Counted from the first letter of the stretch, positions 45,904-55,655 are shown. The stretch is 64,000 nucleotides of DNA from an uncultured Carboxylicivirga sp. (GCA_947503525.1 CANNEA010000001.1:1054001-1118000), one strand, 5' to 3'. Numbers and translations are program-made. The notes: a model not told the origin generated them from the letters alone.

Positions 45904-46887
45904 TTATCCTCCTATATATTTCATTGATAATGCACTTCCTGTAAAAGTCTGAGTCTGTTTTTGATTCATGGCTTGTTGAAATAGAGGCTTTATATCTTTT
46001 CCTGATTCTAAGGCCTCCTTTAAGTCATAACCTTTTGAACTGCTAATACAGCCGTAAATATGTCCCGCGCTGTCGAGTCGAAGACGATTGCAGTCGCTGC
46101 AAAAGGGTGAGCTGTGATTGGCTATTATGCCAAAGGTTCCTCCTTCGCTCAGTTGCCAGTAATTGGCCGTAGCTCCTTTCTTTCGTTGAACAGGTGTAAA
46201 GTTGTAACGGCTATTAATACGCTCCAATATTTCATTTTGAACTATTAATAATTGCTCCTTTGAATGTTGTAATTGCCCCATTGGCATAAATTCGATGTAA
46301 CGCAAGGTGATGTCATGCAAGCGGGCAAATTCCAATAAGGGCATAATCTGATTGCTGTTCTTTCCCTTAATAATGACTGCATTAATTTTAACAGGCAAGC
46401 CGGCTTCTTTGGCCAATATGATGGTTTCTTTAATCTGATGTGCTTTGGAGTGTCCGGCTATACTATTAATCACCTTATCATCAATGCCATCCAAGGAAAT
46501 GTTTAACGAATCAATTTGTGCCTCCTTTAAGGCCAGTATATGTTTTTCTAAATACCAGGCGTTGGTAGTAAGACCAACATCAGCTATGCCCAATGATTTA
46601 GCATAGCGTATTAGTTGGATGCTGTGCGGATTCAATAGGGGTTCGCCACCAGTAAATCGTATCTGCTTTAGTGGAGTGTTCTGATGAATGGCATCAATAC
46701 AGGTTTTATAATCATCCAAAGAAAGAGATGATGAACCAATGTTAAAACCATCACGTGGCGATTGCATTAAATGACCAGGCAGATGCTCTTTGCCCACGCA
46801 GTAAATGCAATTAAAATTGCACTGCTTAGTTAAGCTTATTCTAAGCTTTTCAAAGCGCCTCTTATGTTGGTCTTTTAATAGTATCAT
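45904..46887 (-). CDS. moaA: GTP 3',8-cyclase MoaA
   Basis: A 327-aa radical-SAM enzyme that starts molybdenum-cofactor synthesis from GTP. Cys23, Cys27 and Cys30 (QCNFNCIYC) bind the first cluster; SSPFCSDCNRLRLDSAGHIYGCI at the C-terminal side carries the second. The C-terminal tail ends in GG (MKYIGG), as active-site tails of this enzyme do. moaC, which completes cyclic pyranopterin formation, is not in this window. The start overlaps the rubredoxin gene stop. Confidence 0.95.
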   Translation of the reverse strand: MILLKDQHKRRFEKLRISLTKQCNFNCIYCVGKEHLPGHLMQSPRDGFNIGSSSLSLDDYKTCIDAIHQNTPLKQIRFTGGEPLLNPHSIQLIRYAKSLGIADVGLTTNAWYLEKHILALKEAQIDSLNISLDGIDDKVINSIAGHSKAHQIKETIILAKEAGLPVKINAVIIKGKNSNQIMPLLEFARLHDITLRYIEFMPMGQLQHSKEQLLIVQNEILERINSRYNFTPVQRKKGATANYWQLSEGGTFGIIANHSSPFCSDCNRLRLDSAGHIYGCISSSKGYDLKEALESGKDIKPLFQQAMNQKQTQTFTGSALSMKYIGG

Positions 46888-48356
46888 TACTTAATTACAA
46901 ATAGTTCTTTTCTCATTTTTTGTTCTTCAAATGCCGACTTATCTGCTCCGCAACAGCTACACTTGTATTCTTCTGGCAGATCTGTAAAAGTTGTCCCGGC
47001 ATCAATACCCAATAGTTCATCACCAATTTGTGGGACATAAACCGATAAGCAAGCCTTGCATTGATGAACATTCAATAGGTCGATTTTTATTGGCATTGGT
47101 TTACTTAGTTCCGACTTCAACTCAGGTAAAGAAGCGTAATACTTCTTACTCAACTCAATTAATACCTTAGGTAGTTCTTTAAATGAAGCCGACTTACGGT
47201 ATGACAAGTATTGGTTGCTTTCCGGATTAAAATCTTTGGCGTAATAGATGCTGTAAGTTTTAAACAAGTTTAACCAATTGAACCAGTTTGGGTACCAACG
47301 TTTTTTAATCACCACCGATGTAAATGGTATATCGGGCTGACCAATGCTAAAAGTTAAACCAAAGGTGCGAATGTCTACCTTATCAAATTGCTGAACCAGA
47401 TAGCGTCGAAGTTGCAGAGCTTCTTTGTTGGCAAATGGTAAATGCCAGTACAACTCAAAAGAGGAATGGCGCATATTGATGCCAAAGTGGCCAATCATTT
47501 GCTCCCACATCAGGCGGTGTTCCTGCTTAATATTTTTTACCAAAAAGCTTTTCCATGGTGTGATACTGATCCGGGCAATTCCTGTTTGAAGGCAAAGGGA
47601 ACAGACATTCTCAATAAAGCGAATGCTGTACTTATTGTTCCGCCAGTAAAAACCCGCCCACAGATCATTTCCTGAAGCCATTTTATGAATGCCTTCATAA
47701 TATGGAGGGAAATTAGGTGAGCGCTTTAAAGTTTCAAAATTACTTAAGGTGTTTAGTTTCAACTCATCGTTGATCGTTTGTATCAGTTGATGTTTGCTAA
47801 CACTTTTATTATTAAAGGCAATGCCTTCAAGATGTCTGGCTATGGCAGGCACATCAGCAGAGTAGATCAGCTCAGGCCATTCTATCATTTGTTCCTCACC
47901 GGAGCGACGAATAAATAAATGCCAATAATCTTCATGTGTTGAAGCAATAAAATTAAGATGGCCCGAAAAATGTGGCACCAGCTTTTGTACCGGATCCACC
48001 ACATTAATTTTTATTTTAGGATGATAATTAAATCCTTCAAGTATAAACTGATAGGCTCCTGGGTTAACCCATGTGGTAGATTGAAATACATCGTTGGCCA
48101 CAAAGGATGACACGATATTTTGTGTTTTGGGCTTGCTGTCGCTCTTCCATTCAAAGTCGATGGCGTGCTTAGTTAAAAAGTCCTCCGCCTCCGTTTTTTT
48201 AGTTGGTAATATATCAAACAGAATATCCTGGCGAGAACCAAAAGAAATAACCTTGTTCTCATTCATTGACGCCAACTCGCAAAGTTTGATTAGAACGCCT
48301 GGAGTAAGGATGCCACCTTTAAGTAAAACTCTTAATATGTGTTTTTTATCTCTCAT
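46887..48356 (-). CDS. rubredoxin fused to a degenerate nitrite/sulfite-reductase-like region
   Basis: A 489-aa protein of the nitrate operon. The first part resembles the ferredoxin-like half-domain of NirA/CobG (GGILTPGVLIKLCELASM, VISFGSRQDILFDILP), and a second such segment follows near 245-345 (ARISITPWKSFLVK). The four-cysteine siroheme/4Fe-4S signature of NirA is missing; the corresponding region reads INVVDPVQK. The C-terminal 57 residues are a complete rubredoxin (CKAC at 433-436, GTTFTDLP, CSCCG). It most likely carries electrons or assembles cofactors for the reductases on either side rather than reducing nitrite itself (inference). Confidence 0.82.
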   Translation of the reverse strand: MRDKKHILRVLLKGGILTPGVLIKLCELASMNENKVISFGSRQDILFDILPTKKTEAEDFLTKHAIDFEWKSDSKPKTQNIVSSFVANDVFQSTTWVNPGAYQFILEGFNYHPKIKINVVDPVQKLVPHFSGHLNFIASTHEDYWHLFIRRSGEEQMIEWPELIYSADVPAIARHLEGIAFNNKSVSKHQLIQTINDELKLNTLSNFETLKRSPNFPPYYEGIHKMASGNDLWAGFYWRNNKYSIRFIENVCSLCLQTGIARISITPWKSFLVKNIKQEHRLMWEQMIGHFGINMRHSSFELYWHLPFANKEALQLRRYLVQQFDKVDIRTFGLTFSIGQPDIPFTSVVIKKRWYPNWFNWLNLFKTYSIYYAKDFNPESNQYLSYRKSASFKELPKVLIELSKKYYASLPELKSELSKPMPIKIDLLNVHQCKACLSVYVPQIGDELLGIDAGTTFTDLPEEYKCSCCGADKSAFEEQKMRKELFVIK

Positions 48357-51300
48357 AAGGCTTCCCCCATTTTATGGCTTTCTAAGATGGCTCTGACTTC
48401 TGGCTTACAACTTCCGCAGCCAGTGCCGGCTCCCGTTGCCAGGCAAAGCTTATCAAAATCGAATACACCTTCACCAATGTGTTTTTCAATATTGCCTTGT
48501 CCAACATTGTTGCAGCTACAAACTAATTTACCTAATACAGGCTCGGGAGCTTCTCCGCTTCGTAAAAGCTGAAGGCGTTTATCGGAAAGCTCAAGGCCTT
48601 GTTCAATGAGGCTCTTAAATTCGTTGAACTCACTTTTGTCGCCCATAAGTATGGCACCAACAAGCCTGTCTTTAAGGATAATGCACTTTTTATAATAGCG
48701 AACTGATTTGTCGATAAACAATATTTCTTCGTAGTCTTTATCATTTGGACTTTGGCTCATGCCAATACTACACAATTCAATGCCCGGAAACTTAAGAATG
48801 TTCATGCCAACCGTGCCATTGTAGGTTTGGGTTTCGTCGCCATATATGGCTGAAGCTGCTACTTTGGCCTGTTGTTCAGCGGCAATGGTAATACCAAACA
48901 TTCGTCCATTATGCTCGGCAATTTCGCCTATGGCATAAATGTTAGGATCGCTGCTTTGCATGCGCCCATCCGTTACCACTCCACGCTTAACTTCTAACCC
49001 AGCTTCTTTGGCTAATTCTGTATTAGGAACGGTACCTATGGCATAAACAATACCGTCGCTTTGTAATGTTCGTCCACTTTGGAATAAAATGCGATAGTCA
49101 TTTTCCTGCTTAATTACATTGCCTATTTCATCATTCAATATAAGATTGATGCCTTTTTCAGTAATGGTTTCGGCTAGCAGAGTACTCGATAACTTATCCA
49201 ACTGCTTATCCATCAGGCGGGCGTTACGATGCACAATGCTTACCTCCAATCCTTCTTCCAACAGAGAAGAGGCTATTTCTAAACCTAATAATCCTCCACC
49301 CACAACAATAACCGATCGTTTATTGTGCATGTAGGTTTTAAGCTGATCGGCATCTTCACGGCTACGAATGGAAAAGGTACCTTTATAATCCACTTCCACA
49401 CCCTTGGGTAAATTAGGGCGACTCCCGGTTCCCATAACTAACTTATCGTAATGATACTCCATGTCCTTAGTATCACGTACTATCCGTTTTTCAGTGTCGA
49501 TATGTGTTACAGGATTTCCGGTAAGCACCTTAATGTTATAGCTTTCATACAGACTGGAATCCAGTTTAACCAGATTGGTCCATTCTTTTTCGCCAGTATA
49601 ATATTCGGGTAAAAGAATTCGATTGTAGAAAGGATCTTTTTCCTTTGAAAACACTACAATCTCATCTTTGGTATTAAGTTGTCGATATTCTTCAATGAAG
49701 CGACAAGCACCTGCACCTGCGCCTATAATGATAATTCTTTCTTTCTTCTTGCTGTATTTTTTTACTTCAACAGCAGTAAATTTAAAATCAGGTTCCTTGG
49801 ATTTGGGGTCTATAAGATCTGAGGTTAGGTTATTGGCTCGTGCTATGCTACGGCCCAATATTTTGCCCCAGTGCATGGGAAGGAATACCACACCTTGTTT
49901 TATGTCTGTACTCAATTTCGCATTGAGTTTTACTTCGCCATATTTACTGTTGATCCATACCAACTCACCTTCGGCAATATGTCTTTCTTCAGCGTCTTTA
50001 GGATGAATCTCTAAATATGCCTCCGAAATATGTTGCTTCAGTTTATTTACCTTGCCCGTTTTGGTCATGGTATGCCATTGGTCACGGATCCTGCCTGTGG
50101 TTAATATCAGAGGAAAATCCTTAGAGGTGGCTTCTGAGGTGTTTTTAGTTTCCACCGAAAATAAATTAGCCTTTCCATTGGGTGTATAAAACTGACCATC
50201 GGTAAAGAGGCGCTCCGTACCTTTGGTTTGACCTTTGCGAAGTGGCCATTGCACAGATCCTTCATCTTTTAGCATCTGATAGCTCAATCCGGAAATATCT
50301 ATCCTGGTATCTTTGCATAGGGCTTTGTGTTCATTAAAAACAGCTTCGCTATTTTTAAAGTCAAAACCTTTATAGCCCATGTGCTGAGCAAATTTGATAA
50401 GAATACGAGAATCATCAAGTGATTCACCTGGTGCGTCCAGTACCTTGGGAAGATAGCTTATGCGACGATCAGAATTGGTCATCGTGCCTTCCTTCTCTAA
50501 CCATCCGGCAGCGGGTAAAACAATGTCAGCATATTCAGCTGTAATGGCATTTTTAGATATATCCTGTACAATCACCAATTTGGCCTTCTTCAAAGCTTCT
50601 TCCACCAGTTTTGAATTAGGCAGACTAACCAGTGGGTTAGTACAAATAATCCAAAGTACTTTTACTTTATCATTTAATACATTTTCAAATAATTCAGTTG
50701 CCGTATAGCCAGGCTTTGAAGGTAGTTCATCCACTCCCCAGAAATCAGCCACTTCTTGGCGATGTTCAGGATTAGCCAGATCACGATGTGCCGGCAGTAG
50801 GTTTGACATCCCGCCTACCTCACGACCTCCCATGGCATTGGGTTGACCGGTTAAGGAAAACGGACCTGCACCGGGTTTACCTATTTGCCCCGTAATCAAT
50901 GAAATATTAAGGAGTGATAAGTTTTTGTTAACTCCAATGACACTTTGATTTAAACCCATGGCCCACATGCTGATAAAGCCTTTGGATTGGCCGATCAGTC
51001 TGGCAGCTTCTTTTATTTTGGATAAGGGAATGTCGCAGGTCGCTGCTGCTTCCTCTAATGAGAAAGAGCTAAAATGCTTTATGAGCTCTTCAAATCCATT
51101 GGTATGAGCTTTTAAGAACTCGAAATCGGCATAACCTTCGTCAATGATGCATTTGGCAATGGCATTGTTCAAAGCAACATCTGTTCCAGGCTTAAGTTGT
51201 AAGTGGATATCAGCTATTGAGCAAGTTTGAGTGGCCCGTGGATCAACCACAATGATCTTCACATGTGGATTGGCTGCTTTATGAGCTTCCAGTCTTCTGA

Positions 51301-51859
51301 AAAGTATAGGGTGGTTCCATGCCGGATTGGCGCCGGTAATTAAAAAGCAATCGGCCAATTCAATATCATCGTATGAAATGGGTACAGCATCTTCTCCCAA
51401 GGCCATTTTATAGCCAGCAACGGCCGAACTCATGCATAGACGTGAGTTTGTATCAATATTATTTGTACCTATATATCCTTTGGCCAGTTTATTCACCAAA
51501 TAGTACTCTTCAGTAAGACATTGCCCTGATACATAAAAACCAAAAGCATCCGGCCCATGCTCGGCAGTTATGGCTTTAATGGCAGCGGCAGTTCGTCCAA
51601 GGGCTTGATCCCAGGAGGCTCTTACTCTAGGCAGGTTTCGTGACCATCGCATTTCAGGATAGAGAAAGCGATCGCTGTAATCCTGCGCCACATGGTGCAG
51701 GTTCATGCCTTTGGAACACAGCATTCCTTTATTAACAGGGTAGGATTTATTACCTGCCAGTGAGAGCTGACCTTTGGGATTTTTACTAATCGTTAATCCA
51801 CAGCCAACTCCACAATAGGAACAAGTAGTATTATATGTCTTCGTTGTTTTACTTTTCAA
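48353..51859 (-). CDS. NAD(P)H-linked assimilatory nitrate reductase (NasA fused to NirB-like reductase and BFD domains)
   Basis: A 1168-aa fusion. Residues 1-700 are a molybdopterin nitrate reductase with a 4Fe-4S site at Cys13, Cys16, Cys20 and Cys48 (CSYCGVGC, KGMLCSKG). Residues about 705-1100 form an FAD/NAD(P)H oxidoreductase domain (IIIIGAGAGACRFIEEY, VIVVGGGLLGLEIASSL). The C-terminal BFD-like 2Fe-2S domain has Cys1114, Cys1116, Cys1148 and Cys1151. One chain can thus take electrons from NAD(P)H and deliver them to the Mo centre, so a separate NasB or ferredoxin is unnecessary. It overlaps the rubredoxin gene by 4 bp, and no catalytic residue appears lost. Confidence 0.95.
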   Translation of the reverse strand: MKSKTTKTYNTTCSYCGVGCGLTISKNPKGQLSLAGNKSYPVNKGMLCSKGMNLHHVAQDYSDRFLYPEMRWSRNLPRVRASWDQALGRTAAAIKAITAEHGPDAFGFYVSGQCLTEEYYLVNKLAKGYIGTNNIDTNSRLCMSSAVAGYKMALGEDAVPISYDDIELADCFLITGANPAWNHPILFRRLEAHKAANPHVKIIVVDPRATQTCSIADIHLQLKPGTDVALNNAIAKCIIDEGYADFEFLKAHTNGFEELIKHFSSFSLEEAAATCDIPLSKIKEAARLIGQSKGFISMWAMGLNQSVIGVNKNLSLLNISLITGQIGKPGAGPFSLTGQPNAMGGREVGGMSNLLPAHRDLANPEHRQEVADFWGVDELPSKPGYTATELFENVLNDKVKVLWIICTNPLVSLPNSKLVEEALKKAKLVIVQDISKNAITAEYADIVLPAAGWLEKEGTMTNSDRRISYLPKVLDAPGESLDDSRILIKFAQHMGYKGFDFKNSEAVFNEHKALCKDTRIDISGLSYQMLKDEGSVQWPLRKGQTKGTERLFTDGQFYTPNGKANLFSVETKNTSEATSKDFPLILTTGRIRDQWHTMTKTGKVNKLKQHISEAYLEIHPKDAEERHIAEGELVWINSKYGEVKLNAKLSTDIKQGVVFLPMHWGKILGRSIARANNLTSDLIDPKSKEPDFKFTAVEVKKYSKKKERIIIIGAGAGACRFIEEYRQLNTKDEIVVFSKEKDPFYNRILLPEYYTGEKEWTNLVKLDSSLYESYNIKVLTGNPVTHIDTEKRIVRDTKDMEYHYDKLVMGTGSRPNLPKGVEVDYKGTFSIRSREDADQLKTYMHNKRSVIVVGGGLLGLEIASSLLEEGLEVSIVHRNARLMDKQLDKLSSTLLAETITEKGINLILNDEIGNVIKQENDYRILFQSGRTLQSDGIVYAIGTVPNTELAKEAGLEVKRGVVTDGRMQSSDPNIYAIGEIAEHNGRMFGITIAAEQQAKVAASAIYGDETQTYNGTVGMNILKFPGIELCSIGMSQSPNDKDYEEILFIDKSVRYYKKCIILKDRLVGAILMGDKSEFNEFKSLIEQGLELSDKRLQLLRSGEAPEPVLGKLVCSCNNVGQGNIEKHIGEGVFDFDKLCLATGAGTGCGSCKPEVRAILESHKMGEAL

Positions 51860-51898
51860 AGTAGTCGAACTTAAGGTGTATAAACTTCAAGATGAATG

Positions 51899-53260
51899 TT
51901 AGTTGTTTGACTTTATCGGAAGAGGTTCCACCATTCCGTTCAGAGAGAGATCCATTTCTTCCTTTGCTTCCAATTCGGCTTCTTCAGAGAAGCGGACAAC
52001 AAAAGATAAAGCTGAAATTATCGTGACAGTGATTCCAAGGTACAATAGAGCTGTTGAGTAGCTTATACCTTCCATTTTAAGCAGGAAGCCCGCCATAACT
52101 GCTCCTGCGTTTCCACCTGCACCAACTATTCCGCTAATGGCACCAACTGCTTTTTTATTGACGAAAGGAACAACCGAGAATGTGGCACCTTCCGACATTT
52201 GAACGAATAAACTAAATATCACCATCGATCCAATGGCCAATGCCAGAGTGGTCATCTGACTAAATAGAATCAGAGCTAGTCCTTCAATAAATAATACGGC
52301 AAACAAGAATAAGACGCGACCTCGTAAGCCAAATTTAATTCCAAATTTATCTCCAAAAAAACCCCCTAATGAACGGGCGAATAAATTCATCAAACCAAAT
52401 AATCCTGCAATTAAGCCTGCCGTGGTAATGTCTAGTTTAAAATTATCGATGTAATAAATAGCAGCAATATTGTTAATCGTCAACTCAATGCCAAAGCAAG
52501 CACCATAGATTAAAAACAGCCCCCAAACACGGTGATCTTTAATGGCTGCTAAAAAACTACCTTTCGATTCCTTGGCTTTCATTTGAAACGCCGGATCTTT
52601 CTTTTTAAGATCGCTTAAATTGCCTTCTGGAGTATCGGTAGTGAATTTATAATACACAAATGAAAGTATTAATAATGCAATACCCGGAATAACCATCGCA
52701 TAGCGCCATGCTGTGCTGTCGATGTATCCTAGTCCAACAAATGCTCCAAAAATTAAAGGCATCACCATTTGAGTTACGCCTCCGCCCATATTGCCCCAAC
52801 CTGCAGTAGTAGCATTGGCAGTTCCTACAACATTTGGCGCAAACATCATGGAAGTATGATATTGGGTAATAACGAAAGAAGCCCCAATTACCCCAATGGC
52901 TAAACGGAATAAAAGAAATGATTCATAGCTATTACTTAAACCTATAAACATAACAGGAAATGAGCCAATGAACAATAAGATAGTGTAACTTATTCTTGGT
53001 CCAATTCGGTCGCATAAATAACCAATTAAGAGTCTGGCAAAAATGGTTATTGCGACGGATGAAATAATAATGTTCCCAATTTGAGATTTACTTAATAAGA
53101 GTTCCTCACGAACGACTGCCATTAAAGGAGCAATGCCAAACCATCCAAAAAAACAAAGGAAGAAGGAGAACCAGGTAATGTGAAACACACGCATGTGTGG
53201 TGCTTTAAAACTAAAAAGGTTGATTTTAGTGGCTTTGCCAATGGCTTTTGATTCACTCAT
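51899..53260 (-). CDS. narK: nitrate/nitrite MFS transporter (NarK family)
   Basis: A 453-aa major-facilitator protein with about 12 membrane spans. The NarK/NasA signature is present (GWGNMGGGVTQMVMPLIF) together with a second glycine-rich motif (GAISGIVGAGGNAGAVMAGF). It imports nitrate and possibly exports nitrite. First gene of the operon, 39 nt upstream of the nitrate reductase gene. The intergenic gap before it holds the TGTCA-N4-TGACA palindrome. Confidence 0.95.
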   Translation of the reverse strand: MSESKAIGKATKINLFSFKAPHMRVFHITWFSFFLCFFGWFGIAPLMAVVREELLLSKSQIGNIIISSVAITIFARLLIGYLCDRIGPRISYTILLFIGSFPVMFIGLSNSYESFLLFRLAIGVIGASFVITQYHTSMMFAPNVVGTANATTAGWGNMGGGVTQMVMPLIFGAFVGLGYIDSTAWRYAMVIPGIALLILSFVYYKFTTDTPEGNLSDLKKKDPAFQMKAKESKGSFLAAIKDHRVWGLFLIYGACFGIELTINNIAAIYYIDNFKLDITTAGLIAGLFGLMNLFARSLGGFFGDKFGIKFGLRGRVLFLFAVLFIEGLALILFSQMTTLALAIGSMVIFSLFVQMSEGATFSVVPFVNKKAVGAISGIVGAGGNAGAVMAGFLLKMEGISYSTALLYLGITVTIISALSFVVRFSEEAELEAKEEMDLSLNGMVEPLPIKSNN

Positions 53261-53639
53261 GGTTTCGGTTTTTTATGGTTTGCTACTATTTTGTAATGAT
53301 ACGTATTGATTAAATAAGTAATTCATTACCTTAATGCGAATATATGTTTTAATTCGAAACAACCCCTTTAAATAAATGTCAAATATGACAAAAAACATAA
53401 AAAGTAGTGACGAACATCCATTTGTGAGGGGGTGCACTTCGTAAAAAGTAAGTTTTTAATGAGGCTGCTATTTTAAGCTTGTTGGATTAAGCGGAATAAG
53501 CACCCTCTTTGTTAAACGTATAGATGAAGAATACTAGAATACTTAAAAAATATGGGTTAACTTGAGAGGGACATTTATTATGAATCGGGTAACTGAGTTT
53601 GATTGCTTAATTTTATATGTATCAATAGAATAATGCTTT
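53261..53639. other. divergent regulatory region between narK and the DUF438 gene
   Basis: A 379-bp gap with AT-rich DNA. The only clear signal is the palindrome at 53377-53390. No exact TAnnTTTG was found toward narK, which fits activator-dependent transcription. No terminator, small gene or repeat was seen. Confidence 0.5.
53377..53390. promoter_or_regulatory. perfect palindrome TGTCA-AATA-TGACA, candidate regulator site
   Basis: A perfect 5+4+5 inverted repeat resembling binding sites of the CRP/FNR superfamily (for example the HcpR, NnrR and DNR type of spacing). It lies about 117 bp before narK and 250 bp before the DUF438 gene. A CRP/FNR-family regulator of nitrate or NO response is a plausible reader; none is encoded in the window. 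Confidence 0.5.
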
Positions 53640-54827
53640 ATGTCAGAATTATCAAAAACGAAAGAGAAACGACTTATTAAACTTTTGGAGGTATCGCATC
53701 TTATACTGGAAACGGGCAATGCGCGTTCCTTTATTGTTGAAAATCCTCTATTTATAGAGTCTGTTATCCCATCTGACTTTATTACACTTTTTGATGAGCT
53801 AATTAAAGAAGGTTATACCATTGAAAAGTTGAAGCCGGCATCCAATAAAATATTAAATATTTTTCATAATGCCATTGTAAGTCATGAGCGCATTGTGCCT
53901 GAGAGCGGTTCTTTTTTAGATATTCTGGAAAAGAATAATTCGAAAATGGAAGAGGTGTTGTCTTCAATAACACCAATTTTTAAAGCATTCAATAAGAAAG
54001 AAAGCCTTGAAGACAGGGGCAAATTATTACTGCTATTTAAAAAATTGGACCAGTTTGCTCAACATTATGTGATAAAGGAAAATATTTTATTTCCTATTAT
54101 TGAGCAAAAGTGGTCAGATTATCGCTGTTTGCAAATCATGTGGTCATTTCATGATGACATACGCCGCAATATTAAATTTATAATACAAAGTTTATCAGGT
54201 GAGCTTGCTGATTTAAAAGTGTTTAATAAAGCGGTTGGCGATGTGTTTTTTAATATGAAAGCTATTCGCTTTCGTGAGGAACGGATCTTATTTCCATTAA
54301 TCCTGTCGACCATTAAAAATGCCGAATTGTTGGTGATGAATCGGGAGGCTGTTGATTTAGGCTTCCCTTATTTTAATCCGGATAATCCAAAACTGCCTCA
54401 AGAGGAAGTTGAACAAAATAGTGACATAGCTAACTTGGGGACAGGGACCTTAACAGTTGAACAGATTAAGCTTATTTTTAATCATCTTCCGGTTGATATT
54501 ACCTATGTGGATGAAAATAATAAGGTGAAGTTTTTTTCCACACCACCAAAACGAATTTTTCCACGCACAATTGCTATTATTGGTCGTGATGTAAGTAATT
54601 GCCATCCGCCCGAAAGTGTGCATGTTGTCGAACAGATTGTCGATTCGTTTAGAAAGGGAGAGAAGATACAGGCTGATTTCTGGATAAAGATGAAAGGTGA
54701 ATTTATCCTGATTCAGTATTTTGCTGTGAGAGATGAAAAGCAGAAGTATAGAGGCGTTATTGAAGTCAGTCAGGAAGTTTCAGGAATAAGGGCGCTTGAA
54801 GGAGAGAAGCGACTTCTGGATTGGTAA
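53640..54827 (+). CDS. DUF438 / hemerythrin-like / PAS protein
   Basis: A 395-aa soluble protein with three parts: an N-terminal DUF438 domain (about 5-75), an HHE hemerythrin-like helical bundle with candidate metal ligands His142, Glu147, His171 and Glu213/214, and a C-terminal PAS domain (about 275-390; DVSNCHPPESVHVVEQIVDSF). Hemerythrin domains bind oxygen or NO through a di-iron site, and PAS domains bind cofactors. The family is often found with denitrification or NO-stress genes. Here it lies divergent from the nitrate operon, suggesting a sensor or protective role (inference). It has no output domain of its own. Confidence 0.86.
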   Translation: MSELSKTKEKRLIKLLEVSHLILETGNARSFIVENPLFIESVIPSDFITLFDELIKEGYTIEKLKPASNKILNIFHNAIVSHERIVPESGSFLDILEKNNSKMEEVLSSITPIFKAFNKKESLEDRGKLLLLFKKLDQFAQHYVIKENILFPIIEQKWSDYRCLQIMWSFHDDIRRNIKFIIQSLSGELADLKVFNKAVGDVFFNMKAIRFREERILFPLILSTIKNAELLVMNREAVDLGFPYFNPDNPKLPQEEVEQNSDIANLGTGTLTVEQIKLIFNHLPVDITYVDENNKVKFFSTPPKRIFPRTIAIIGRDVSNCHPPESVHVVEQIVDSFRKGEKIQADFWIKMKGEFILIQYFAVRDEKQKYRGVIEVSQEVSGIRALEGEKRLLDW

Positions 54828-54869
54828 ACATATTTCTCTTAATGGAATACTAAATAGATGGCTTATTAG

Positions 54870-55613
54870 ATGAAGGCAAATACAATAGATGAGGTAATCG
54901 ACTATTTGGATAGTATAATTGGTGAAAGTATTGATAAAAACAAGGCACATGGGTATTTTGCTGCTCTTTATCGGAAGGTAACTATTAGGGTGAAAGAACG
55001 TTTAGGTACCGGCTATTTCACTGATGATGCCAGAATGGAACATCTGGATGTTGTATTTGCGAACAGATATCTGGATGCTTATTTTAAGCATAAAGATGGT
55101 AATGCAATCACAGCTTCTTGGAACATTACTTTTGATGCAGTAGCAGATGATAAACTGATTGTTTTGCAACATCTTCTTTTGGGAATGAATGCTCATATTA
55201 ATTTGGATTTGGGAATTGCTGCTGCAGAAGTTGCTCCGGAAAACATTCTGGATCTTAAGGCGGATTTTAAAAGGATAAATGAACTTTTGGCTGAATTGTT
55301 GGATGAGGTTCAAAAGGATTTAATACAAATTTGGCCCTTGTTGAAGTACCTGCTAAATTTATTTAATAGACTGGATGATTTATTGGTCAATTTCAGTATG
55401 GAAACGGCGAGGAAAGGAGCCTGGACCTTTGCTTTAGAATTAGCACATACCAAAGGCAGTAAGAAAGATGCGATTGATGGGAGAGATGGTAAGATCGAAC
55501 GAATTGCTACCATGATTACAAAGCACAAAAGACTGGTTCGTTTTATACTTGGCCTGATTCGTTTGACAGAGAGAGGAAGTATTGCCTCAAGAATCACCTA
55601 TCTTAAAGATTGA
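54870..55613 (+). CDS. DUF5995 family protein
   Basis: A 247-aa soluble, mostly helical protein. The characteristic phrases are YFAALYRKVTIRVKERL, VVFANRYLDAYF and LLGMNAHINLDLGIAAAEVA, typical of DUF5995. It carries several conserved histidines and aspartates that could bind a metal or small molecule, but no function is known. It starts 42 bp after the DUF438 gene. Confidence 0.82.
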   Translation: MKANTIDEVIDYLDSIIGESIDKNKAHGYFAALYRKVTIRVKERLGTGYFTDDARMEHLDVVFANRYLDAYFKHKDGNAITASWNITFDAVADDKLIVLQHLLLGMNAHINLDLGIAAAEVAPENILDLKADFKRINELLAELLDEVQKDLIQIWPLLKYLLNLFNRLDDLLVNFSMETARKGAWTFALELAHTKGSKKDAIDGRDGKIERIATMITKHKRLVRFILGLIRLTERGSIASRITYLKD

Positions 55614-55655
55614 TTGCAAACACATATAAAAGTAAATATTTTCAAAATTTATACT

